Origin: Siderastrea siderea
Taxonomy: Eukaryota; Cnidaria; Anthozoa; Scleractinia; Rhizangiidae
Assembly (NCBI GenBank): GCA_964030785.1
Contig: OZ034979.1
Coordinates: 9,740,883 to 9,804,882 of the forward strand
Length of the DNA stretch: 64,000 nucleotides
Reading direction: 5' to 3'
The translations under genes were made by a program, and so were the position numbers. Shown here one piece after another: positions 54,591 to 64,000 of this stretch. How positions within the stretch are numbered: position 1 is the stretch's first letter; every line of letters starts with the position of its first letter. The notes under the pieces were generated by a model. It was not told the origin of the DNA and made no database searches. It saw only the letters and a list, made by a program, of their open reading frames with translations.

Positions 54591-54599
54591 TGCCCTATA

Positions 54600-54875
54600 G
54601 GTGATACGCGAACGTTTCGGCAAATAACTCAGCAACAGAATACCGTACTGAAATCTGAGACTTAGCGAAGTTGTTTACTTGTTAGTCTTTTACATTTTGT
54701 GGCGAGATAAAATTTATATTAAACTACCGCAAACAAAAAGCGGGCTACCGTGATTCATTTCAAAATAGTCGCCGTGTCCACCACGCGTGAATTTCAAGTC
54801 GCAAATATCCCTTTTTCTGAAAGAAGAGTTACCTTTATAGAACCATAAATCAAAAGAAGGAGCCCTAAGTAACAG
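54600..54875. other. Distal upstream region of GPCR copy 3
   Basis: Matches 960-1257 upstream of copy 1 (AAATAACTCAGCAACAGAAT and following), with small deletions. Non-coding. Confidence 0.7.
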
Positions 54876-56735
54876 CCCCAAAGGGGGGGGGGGGGTACTC
54901 AATAAAGTTACATACGGGGGGGGCTCCGCCCGGAGGTTCAAACCCTTACTCGTTAATATACTAATTTTTACCAAAATTGCACCCCTTTTTTATACCTAAA
55001 GGATAAGCCAAAACAACAGGATTTCCTGTAATCGCCACATTTTTCCCGGGCTTTCTGTCTTTCTGTTCCAGCTGCTCAAAGGGTGCAAGCTTTTATGAGT
55101 TTCGCGTTGTCATTTCTGCCAAAATTTGGCACCCTTTCATATGCTTCGCTTTAGTTGCCATCTCTTCCACTTTTCAGTCGATTTTGTGATCCTCTCATAT
55201 ACTAAAACTCGTAATAGTTGACACTACAGCTGCCCCCGCTGTTAACAGGTTTTGTGATCGTATTTACTGGTTTTTCTTGATTTACTTAGAAACACTTTGT
55301 ATGGTATTTCTTTTTCTGTAGTGTAATTTAGGTTTTAGATTGTTTCTGCAGAAGCAGGCCAAGTTCGAGATTAGCACTCAGTCCAGTGTTAAGAGGTTTC
55401 ATGAACTTACGGAATCGCGGCAATTGCAACACGTCGATCACTAATGCAAATGAGCTCTATTTTCTCTGTCAACTGTGGTACTTTGTGCTTGGGTATTGTT
55501 TGGGTACAAATTAGTCGAACCTATAGAACAATAAGCCATTTTTAGTTATGCCGGGCAAACGATTTGTTCGTCCTATATTGCTCAAATAAAACTTTTCTTC
55601 TTTGATAATCTAAGTTCTTTATTTAGAACAAACATTGCAGTGGAAAATGTATGGGGAAATTGTACTACAATGTGGGAAAGCAACTTCCAGCGACATACAA
55701 TAATTTCCATATACGCATGTAAATAGAGTACCACAAACGTGACTTTTGATACAATACGCGCTTTCAAGGACGCATTGTTCACATTACAAGCGAGATTTTC
55801 CACAGAGCCAATCAACTATATGAATTGAATTCGAAATCAATCAAGTAAAATCGCAAAAGCGGCGATTTCTGTTAATGTTCTGAAACTTTCTAGTCGCCCA
55901 AACTATCTTGCAATGTCTGAAAAGTTATAAATAATGAGATCGCAGCTCGACTTGCAACTGGACAATTCGACCAAGAAATTTCACAAGAATTTCACTGTTT
56001 CCATGAGCTTTTTCTGAAGGCAAGTGCTAGAGTTGTTGTGTTTCCACGCCACCTAATGCACTCTTGTAACGCAATATTTCTCGGGTTTACTGGTGTTGAG
56101 ATTCACTCGTTCGCTAAGCAATGCTTGCGTGTTTATGGACCAAGGCTTTCATCCCCCAAAGTGATTTGTATCGACAAATCGTTTCCAAATTATTTCTGTA
56201 TGATGCGTGTCTGACAAATAGTCTTACGCAGCGTCTCTGGATCCAAAATTTTTTAGGTCGAACTCAAACTTTTCCTTCTCGTGGCCTGACAATTTACGTT
56301 GGCTTTCTACGCGAATAAAATGTCACAGTGTGCGAGGTGAGAGTTGTGAGGGACGCGTAATCCGGGACGCCATCATTACCCAAAATCAATAGCGGGCAAG
56401 TACGATTGTTACGTCATCATCACCCGAGGGCACCTTGCGGACAAACCCTTTTGTTACGTCATCATTACCCGAGAACACCTTGCGCGCTCACTTCAATCAA
56501 GTCGAGATTTTTTCTGGCTTCTGACTGTATGCACTGTATTTTATCTGTATTTTCCCTCTGTAACTACTTATACGTGGAGACCTCTATAATGCCTCCTCGG
56601 GCTTTGGCCTCTGGGCCAAAGCCCTGCAGCAATGACAATTTTTCCTACCCTTTAGTATACTACGAGCTTAAAAAACGGTACTCCTTTCGGACGGAGCCTC
56701 CCCGTATGGCCCACTATAGGGAGTACCCCCGGGGG
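54876..56735. mobile_element. GC-ended TIR element in the GPCR3 upstream region
   Basis: Same element as 1265-1663 at the same position, bracketed by TAACAG and TAACACT. It is enlarged by about 1.46 kb (55165-56625) relative to copy 1. That interior shows an internal tandem duplication (GTTACGTCATCATCACCCGA-type unit at about 56408-56480) and short unsupported ORFs. No transposase recognised. Confidence 0.7.
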
Positions 56736-57241
56736 TAACACTTGACAGCCTAAATGGAGGAATTCAGAGAGTTAAGAAGAAATCTTTCTTCGAGGACAGA
56801 ATATGGTTTTGTCAAGGCGAAGAGATATCTGCCAGTGTCATTCGAGCAGCTGTCTTCTAGGAAATGTTCTGGCGCTTCTGGCAATCCATGTTTGATCGCT
56901 AATTTAAACCCAAATATTTTTTAATTGACAGATTCTTTATTTCCTCGTATCTTTCTCTTTTGTGGCTGACGGATACGATTTCCCTACAGATTTTTTTAGA
57001 TGTCATTGCGTTATTGTCATCACTAGAGCTGAACAACGACCCAGTCTTATGAGATTCTGTCGAATAGTTCTTAGCTTACTAGGTTTTACCCCAAAGCATT
57101 TCAGGCTGTTACTGGAATTTCATTCCACATACATAAATGTTGATTTATCTAGCAGGTAAACTTTCCTCAGTCAATCTACTTCCTTCCACGTGCAACTGTT
57201 GTTAATGGCCTAATAAACGCACTTGCCTCGCCATTCACAGG
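56736..57241 (+). promoter_or_regulatory. Leader and candidate 5' UTR intron of GPCR copy 3
   Basis: Collinear with 1664-2201: leader at about 56736-56900, diverged middle, then the conserved TTGTTAATGGCCTAATAAA tract and acceptor CATTCACAG ending at 57240. The sequence is closer to copy 1 than to copy 2 over this whole stretch. Confidence 0.45.
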
Positions 57242-57258
57242 TACAATTCAAACTTAAG

Positions 57259-58182
57259 ATGGCCGTCAGCGAAACTGGAGTGGATATAATCACCGTGTTG
57301 TACGTTATTACGATGCTCGTAGCCTTGGTGGGGAACATTATCCTTATCTACATCGTTTGGACGAAACCTGAAGTGCGATCATTGACCAGCTCCATGTTCG
57401 TCAACATGGCCGTGGCAGATCTGATGGTGGTCTTGTTTATGATGCCTATGTCCATTGCCCAACTCCACACAAATTTCACGTGGATGATCCCAGGCGTGCT
57501 AGGTAAAATCACGTGCAGGGGCTTCGGACTTATCTCTCACGCCACAGTAATGGCATCCATTCTGTGCTTGGCATTCATGGCGATCGACAGATTTTACGCG
57601 TTTGTCTATCCCTGGAAACGCCGTTGTCTCGTGTTCAGAAAAGCCAGGTTCGTTACACCGTTGATTTGGATCATGTCATTTGCTTTAATGGCCATCATGG
57701 CGGTCCTCTACGACGTATATGATCCAACTTCTCAGTGCGGAATAGACATTTTAGGAAATCAAACGAGAACCGCTCGCAGTCTTTTCCTCTACTTTTTTGC
57801 CATATCTTACTTCATTCCCCTGTTTATCATTTCCGTTCTGCACGCCAAGACCGCTCACGAAGTTTGGTTTCGCCGGGCTCCCAGTGAACACCTGAGTAAC
57901 AAACAACAGCAACAAAGGGAAATGACTAAAAGACGAGTGGTACGAATGCTTATTATCATTGTCGTTGTTTTTGCTCTTTGCTGGCTCCCGGCGCAGGTTA
58001 TTCACCTCTACTGGGCTATTACCGCGTGGCGTGGCGATGGCGTCCCAGATATAGTCATGTTTTTGGCGTTTTGGTTAGGCCATGCAAACAGTGCTATCAA
58101 CCCATGGCTTTACATTTTCTTGAGCACCAAAATTTACTCGGCATTCACCAAAATAATTCGCAGGCAACCCAATGGACGATGA
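57259..58182 (+). CDS. Class A orphan GPCR, copy 3, C-terminally truncated
   Basis: 307 residues. All seven transmembrane segments and the motifs of copies 1 and 2 are kept (D54, C86/C160, DRF, CWLP, NPWLY). The frame stops at TGA 58180-58182, where copy 2 has TCA (Ser), removing the last 25 residues. The lost tail is still readable downstream to a TAA at 58254-58256 and there ends ESNV rather than ESTV. Outside residues 69-209 the protein is almost identical to copy 2; within that block it shares copy 1 states (Y113, F115, C123, V125, K128). It could still make a receptor, because helix 8 is mostly retained, but without the PDZ-type ligand; it may be an early pseudogene. Confidence 0.85.
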   Translation: MAVSETGVDIITVLYVITMLVALVGNIILIYIVWTKPEVRSLTSSMFVNMAVADLMVVLFMMPMSIAQLHTNFTWMIPGVLGKITCRGFGLISHATVMASILCLAFMAIDRFYAFVYPWKRRCLVFRKARFVTPLIWIMSFALMAIMAVLYDVYDPTSQCGIDILGNQTRTARSLFLYFFAISYFIPLFIISVLHAKTAHEVWFRRAPSEHLSNKQQQQREMTKRRVVRMLIIIVVVFALCWLPAQVIHLYWAITAWRGDGVPDIVMFLAFWLGHANSAINPWLYIFLSTKIYSAFTKIIRRQPNGR

Positions 58183-58281
58183 CGTGAATCAATCCAAAAA
58201 ACGAAATCAACGAGAGCAACGAAACGAGAGCTGCTAGAGTTTGAGTCAAATGTGTAACTTGCAAAGTGTTAACAATTTGTA

Positions 58282-58302
58282 ATCATCATCATCATCATCA
58301 TC
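58282..58302. repeat. (ATC)n microsatellite after GPCR3
   Basis: Seven ATC triplets; same place as in copy 2, one unit shorter. Confidence 0.95.
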
Positions 58303-58309
58303 ACTTGGC

Positions 58310-58340
58310 TAACCTACCAGGTGTGGTAGGTTAACCTACC
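58310..58340 (+). other. Conserved 3' UTR hairpin/palindrome
   Basis: Same TAACCTACC/GGTAGGTTA stem and palindrome as 30482-30512. AATAAA follows at 58390-58395. Confidence 0.6.
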
Positions 58341-58399
58341 TGTTTGGTTTAGGGTATTGAATTGTATCGTATAGAAGTGTGTGTTTATCAATAAAAAAA

Positions 58400-58720
58400 A
58401 CAAAATCATCATCACCTGGCACATGACAAACCAGACATCACTGTGGTTGAGAAAAGGCAGGTTTTGCTTGTGGATGTGGCAGTACCAGGAGACAGTAAAC
58501 TAGAACAGAAGGAATACGAAAAGATCACCAAGTACCAAGATCTGAAAATGGAGGCAGAGACCGTGGGAGAAGAAAGCCATGGCGGCACCAGCAGTGATCG
58601 GAGCCCTGGGTACGATTCCCAGAGATCTACTAGCAATTGCAAAAAGACTGGAGACACTCACTGTATGTTCACGGTCATTTTTGACATTCCCGTAGTCAAT
58701 ATACATATATCCCTCCCACC
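58400..58720 (+). pseudogene. R2-like pol C-terminal fragment (unit C)
   Basis: As 30573-30900, but here the QKEYEKITKYQDL stretch is uninterrupted. A frame change near 58560 separates it from WEKKAMAAPAVIGALGTIPR. Truncated and non-functional. Confidence 0.75.
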
Positions 58721-59228
58721 CTTATGAATGTTGTTATGGATTTAGGAATGACATTCAAAGTAAAAAGCAACAACGTTGAAATGGGGAGGGAGGGGGGATC
58801 AGAAATGTATTTAAGGTTTCCATTTGTTTTCAAAGGCGCATCCGTTAGATGGAAATCCCATTTTAAGGGAGAATGTCTCAACAATTTTGGAATTGCTTGT
58901 AGCTAGACAAGGGCTATACACTAGGGCTAGAGCACTAAAGCGCTAGGGTTAGAGCACTAGGGCTAAACAAGATCAAACCGAGTCGACTGCAGAAGGCAAC
59001 ACTAATGAGTACAGCACACATCCTACCCAAGTACCTGTGAGATTCCTAGGTTCTTGGATAGGATAGGTTTATGTGTGCATTTTTCGTCATTTTAGAGGAA
59101 TTAAAATCAAAATTTTCAAGCATGCCCCCCACCCTACCCCCCCAATTTGGCTCACGCGTTCATTTTTAGCCAACCGCCCCCTCTCCCCTCCCCCCGCCAC
59201 TCAAAAACTTGCTGCGCGGGCCCTGTGG

Positions 59229-62200
59229 AGAAGCGCCGATCTGAAAATTTGAAACAGAAGAGTTAGTGGTGATACTTTAGGTAGAGCCACCTTTCACCGG
59301 GAGAATGGGATAAGTGTCGTTGATTGTGCAATATGTGACCAAGATACTCTTTGAAATGTTGCAAATTTTGTAGTAAAGCAGCCATGCTCTTTATCGGATC
59401 ACAGTTCAATAATAACTTGGCTAAATATTAACACCAATATCTCTGAGCTTGAACCCTCACATGAAAGTAATCGGTTATCACGCCTACCGATGCAATTTCT
59501 CTGGGAAAAGGATTCCGTGCCAAAATTCAAAGATATCTTACGCTCAGCAGATCTCCAAATGCTCATACGAAAATACATTGATGACGACACTCCAATCCAA
59601 GATGTCAACACCACACTTGAGAAAGTTGAAAATATATTAATCAAGGCCGCGAAAATGTGCTTAAAGACTTTAAAAATCAGGGAAAAAACGTAGGAGAATT
59701 AAACCAATGTCGAATAAAAAATGGTTTGATAAAGAATGTCGCTTTAAAAAAATTGAGCTAAGGAAGCTTTCAAACCAAAAACACAGAGATCCCTTAAATG
59801 CAAATTTACGAGAGAAATATCATATTGTTTTAACGGAATACAAAAAGTTGTTGTACAGAAAAAGAACTGAGTACTACAGTTCAAAGATCACCGAATTAGA
59901 GGAAAGTACAAAAAACCCTGATAAGAAACGCCTTTGGCGGTGCTTAAAATCAATGGATGACACTCAAAAAGATTAAGATGATTACCCTTTAGTCTCAGAG
60001 GAAAACTGGCTTAATTACTTCCACTCTCTTCACCCAAATAAACCTTTAAACCCAGTACAGCAGACAATCATCAATGAACTCAAACATCTTGAGAATTGCA
60101 AAGAGCAGTTATGCTCTTTTAATCACCGAAAATGAAATACTTACAGCTGCGAAAAGATTGAAAAATAACAAGTCTTCTTTCTCAGACAAAATAAAAAATG
60201 AAATGATCAAAGCGAGCCAATTCCGAAGTGCTGCCTGTATACCATAAGTTTTTAATTCAATTCTCAATTTAGGTACAATTCCTCAGACTTGGTCTGGTGG
60301 TCTCATTACACCGATATCTAAATCTGGAGGAAGAAGTGATCAAGCAAATTATCGGGGAATTTGTGTTTCAAGCTGTCTGGGAAATTTGTTCTGTTCTATC
60401 CTAAATCAAAGACTCCTTGAACATGTCAACTCTTATAATATACTGCAGAATTCTCAAATTGGATTTCTACAGAAAAATCGCACAGCAGATCATGTCCTCA
60501 CACTGAGAACTTTAGTAGATAAATATGTACATCACCATAACGAAAAAATTTATGCTTGCTTTGTATATTTCCAAAAAGCTTTTGACTCGGTCTGGCATGA
60601 CGGTCTTTTTTTCAAATTATTGCAAATCAATGTCGGAGGCTGTTTTTGAAAGTTAATAAACAGTTTGTGTTCAAACTTCTCATGTTCAATAAAAATTGGA
60701 ATCAGCAAAACAAGATCCTTTCAATACACAAGACGGGTACGTCAAGGTTGTATCTAAAGCCCGCTGTTATCCAACCTCTTTATTAATAACATACCATATT
60801 CACATAACGTATATTCACATAATGTTATTCATATAACATACCGTTTGTTTTACCAAATGGCACAAAATTAAATTCACTTTTATACTCAGACGGTTTAGTA
60901 ATATTGTCAAGATCTAAAACAGCATTGCAAACTTGTCTTAATAGATTATCTTCCTATTGTAATTCGTGGATGTTAAGTATCAATCCTAAAAAGACCAAAG
61001 TTATGATCTTTCAGAAACTTGCTAAGAAATGTACTGAGTCTAGCTTACACATAGACAATGAAATCATTGAAATCGTTCAAAACTATACTTATCTGGGTAC
61101 ATTAATCTCTTCAACGGGTGACTTTTCAATGGCACTTGACAAGTTGAAAAAGAAGGCCCTCCACGCTCTTTTTAGTCTTAGAAAACGTACGAATATAAGG
61201 GAGCGGTCATTATTTAGAGCAGGGGAGGGGGTGGATGATATTAGAAAGGGGTTATGGATTTTTGGGAAGTGCTGGAGGAGGGGTTATGGAATATCCAAAG
61301 CCAAAAAAGGAGGGGTTACTAGAAATTAATGAACACTTTATTCATTCCAAGGAATATGGCTTTATTGTTCTAGTTTCGCACTAGGAATCGGCTTTGCCAT
61401 GTGGTGGCCAGTCTTCCAGACTTAAGAATAACCTGATCAAATAGTTCTGGTTGATCTTCGCTCTCCTCTATCTCACTGTCCCCCGACTCTGCCTATTCAT
61501 CCAAATCATTCAGGACCAGGTCCTCTTCTGAATCCGACCCCTCGTCATCATCATCATCATCATCATCGTCGTCGTCGTCGTCATCGTCGTCATCCTTGTC
61601 TGATTCATCCACGCATTCTCTTTGTTTGTGACTGGCACAAGCGACAGTGTTTGTGTCAGTTGCTGAAGAATTGTTTCTAAGAACATGACTTGTTATGCAA
61701 GAGGATTAGGAAAGCCAAACAAGTGAGAGTGACACTCAGATGATTGATGATGCTCTGTGAATGATATATTAAGGCTGCAAGAAAAACTTTTTTTGGCTTG
61801 CATCATTTTACATTTGAAATGTTCCAGTTTGTGTTTAAGAGAATTGCCACAACATTGGCTTTTGAAGTGAGGGATTTCTTACGCATGTGGAAGTATATCA
61901 TTAATTTGTACTTTGTCCTGACCTTCAGATTGTTTACTAAGTTTGAGAGAGACCCTTGCTTAAGGACGTTCGTGCCCAAATCTTCCCACGTTCAGATTTT
62001 TTGCTGTCCTTAGTTAATGACCAACTCATGTCAGAAAAGCAAAAAAATTGGGGGTTGACCGTGCTCGTTTCGGAAATAAAGCGTGTTGGAGATGCTGTGT
62101 TTTCAGAAGTTTTGGTTACGGAAGGCGAAATCAGCTTTCTTGCTACAAGGATTAAATAAGTTACGTGGATGACTCAGACAATGCTTATTTATTTCATCGC

Positions 62201-63552
62201 AAATAGGCCTATTTAGTACATTTTTGCTTGTAATATCGTTTCTTCAGGTAAAGTTAGCCTCACCGACGGATAATTGAAAGTCACATATACCTGCATTCAT
62301 AGAAAAATTAGATCGTATTTAAGTAGAAATAGCAATAAAATTAAGACTTCTCATGTTCAGAATTTTTTGTTTTTGGACAAAATGAAGAGAACCAGTAAAG
62401 GATGTGTTTTATCGAAAAAAAAGAATCGGGTCACCGTGCGCAGTAAGGATGCGCATAAACAATGAGCGCAAACATCCTTAAATGGCTTGCTCATGACAGT
62501 TACTGTGTTTAATTTGCACCAATTCAAGCACTTATGGCCTATTAAAAGTGTTTTTGTTTAAAGGAGGGTTAAGAATTTTTTCAACCACTTCAAGGAGGGG
62601 TCACAGAAAGTTACTATCTGCTAAAAGAGGGGTTATAGACTTATGCTGTTTGGGGTTAATTAATCATCCACCCCCTCCCCTGCTCTAAATAATGACCCCT
62701 TTGACACGATGATCTCTCCAGTTTTAACATGTAACAGCGAAATCTGGGGTGTATACGTAAAACCTGATTTCAAGTCTTCGGACAGTTCGTCATTAAAAAC
62801 AAAACTCAGTTACAGCATCAAATATGGCATGTAGAGCCAAACGTGGAAGATTTCTTCTTGTCATAGCTATTAATCAAAACACAATTAATTACTTTTTATA
62901 TCTTCAAAATAAGGGGAATGACTCTGCTGTTAAACAGATCTTTTTTATGTCGGCAGATTTTCATTCCTCTGGTAAATGTAGTTTCTACTCTAGTGTTATG
63001 AGGATGTCTGAATACTATAATTTGTATGCCTGATTTTGACCCCATTGTCTTAAATAAATCTAAGATCAAACACTATATAAGCCTAATGCAACACAAATAT
63101 ATCCTGCACGGGTAACATACTATTCAACACTCTAAGAAACTAGAATTCTATTACACTTTTAAAAACCAATACACACCTTCTTGTTATCTAGAACTTACAA
63201 GCAAGCTAAATGAAATAAAGAATTAGTAGAATAGGTAATCACAAACTAATGATTGAAACAGGTAGATGTAGTCAAATCCCGAGAGTTAATAGACTTTGTC
63301 CTACTTGCGGATACAATCAAATTGAGGATGAAATTCACTTACGTTTTCACTGTCCTAAATACTCCATTTTTAGAGACAGGTTTTACAGGAAACTAGAGTA
63401 TCACCTACCATATATAAAACGATTGTCTACATTAGAAGCCACAAAAGAATTAATGAATTCTGATAATTATTTTGTGTTCTAACGTGCTTAAATTTACGCA
63501 ATAATTTATTATCAATTCAGACTGATGTAACTCGATTGTTATCTGCTTATGA
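59229..63552 (+). mobile_element. CR1/Jockey-type LINE, broken (unit C copy)
   Basis: Near-identical to 31391-35636. It retains the end of the endonuclease with SLSDHSS (the SDH motif lost in unit B). RT carries the same Tyr for Asp change (FVYFQKAFD), and the same TIR element splits it. Differences from unit B include a stop in the linker (TAA after DDTQKD near 59975) and small indels. It shares breakpoints with unit B, so the two copies arose by segmental duplication, not by independent retrotransposition. Confidence 0.88.
61202..62700. mobile_element. 1.5-kb TIR element inserted in the LINE (unit C)
   Basis: Same insertion as 33291-34784 with a few substitutions (for example CCCCT for CCGCT at the right terminus) and a slightly longer ATC/GTC tract at 61546-61590. 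Confidence 0.75.
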
Positions 63553-63560
63553 CATTATTA

Positions 63561-63598
<38 letters not shown>
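63553..63598. repeat. (ATT)n microsatellite
   Basis: Counterpart of 35638-35687. Confidence 0.95.
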
Positions 63599-63619
63599 TT
63601 ATTTTTGTTGTTGAGTTGT

Positions 63620-64000
63620 AAGCTTTTCCCAATACTGTGAGAACTTATAGTCACGCAAATAAAGCTGATCGTTGTTGTTGACGAACAGCAAACAAGCCTC
63701 CTTAACACGGTCAATACTTTTATTGATGATATTGAAATGGACTTTGGCCTTAACAAGTGTGAGAAATCCACATTCAAAAGAGAAAAATTGCCGGTTGAAA
63801 CCATGGACATAAAGATAGACTTGGACACCACCATCAAAGAACTGGAGCTGGAAGGATCATTTAAATACATTGGTATAAAGGAGACGAAATACAGCACTCC
63901 ATGATGGAAGAAAAGGTCAGGAAAAAGCATTAACAAAGAGTTCGCATGATTGAGTAAGCGTAATGCTTAAGACAGATTCGAAGCAATCAACCCAGTTGCT
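63620..64000 (+). pseudogene. R2-like pol remnant (unit C), cut by window end
   Basis: Counterpart of 35700-36087, again reading LLNTVNTFIDDIEMDFGLNK and ELEGSFKYIGI. The B/C similarity is still running at the last base of the window. Confidence 0.75.

Noticed and set aside
1..64000. Bacterial-style features (operons, CRISPR, Shine-Dalgarno sites)
   Set aside because: The tandem and inverted repeats lack CRISPR spacing, and gene content is plainly metazoan.

Overview
The window looks like nuclear DNA from an anthozoan cnidarian, most likely a stony coral. The reasons are an AT-rich, intron-scale eukaryotic layout, a family of intronless class A GPCRs, and a dense load of transposon families (Tx1/L1-type and CR1/Jockey-type LINEs, R2-like pol fragments, Penelope-like, Helentron-like, hAT/PIF/TTAA-type DNA elements, THAP and PIN+CXC proteins) of a kind I associate with coral genomes. 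The organism call is inference; no species can be named from the sequence alone.

The backbone is a tandem array of three paralogous orphan class A (rhodopsin-like) GPCR genes, all on the + strand. Their ATGs lie at 2219, 29428 and 57259, so the spacing is very regular (27.2 and 27.8 kb). Each coding exon is intronless and preceded by a conserved leader and a candidate 5' UTR splice acceptor. Copies 1 and 2 look intact and end in a class I PDZ-ligand-like ESTV. Copy 3 has a TGA that removes the last 25 residues, including that ligand.

Unit A (1 to about 20 kb): GPCR1, a 510-bp CTA/CTG repeat right after its stop, an R2-like pol remnant, a dead minus-strand Tx1/L1 LINE (7.0-10.0 kb), a hAT-like MITE, a Helentron-like element (11.7-13.1 kb), a TIR element rich in GCGAGCA (15.1-16.7 kb), and low-copy segments that recur in unit B. 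Unit B (about 20 to 53 kb): the distal GPCR2 upstream region (20.95-22.06 kb) is separated from its proximal part (28.28 kb) by a 6.2-kb nest of elements, which includes a broken PIN-like + CXC gene. Then come GPCR2, an R2-like fragment, a CR1/Jockey-type LINE split by a 1.5-kb TIR element, more duplicated segments, minisatellites, a 0.8-kb inverted repeat, and a Penelope-like remnant split by a THAP-encoding TTAA element. Unit C (53.9 to 64 kb): upstream flank like unit A, then GPCR3 and a downstream block nearly identical to unit B that runs off the window end.

The only genes likely to work are the GPCRs. Almost everything else is mobile DNA or its debris, and the shared and unshared insertions record the order of duplication and exchange among the three units. 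No bacterial-type operon, CRISPR array, rRNA or convincing standalone tRNA gene was seen.
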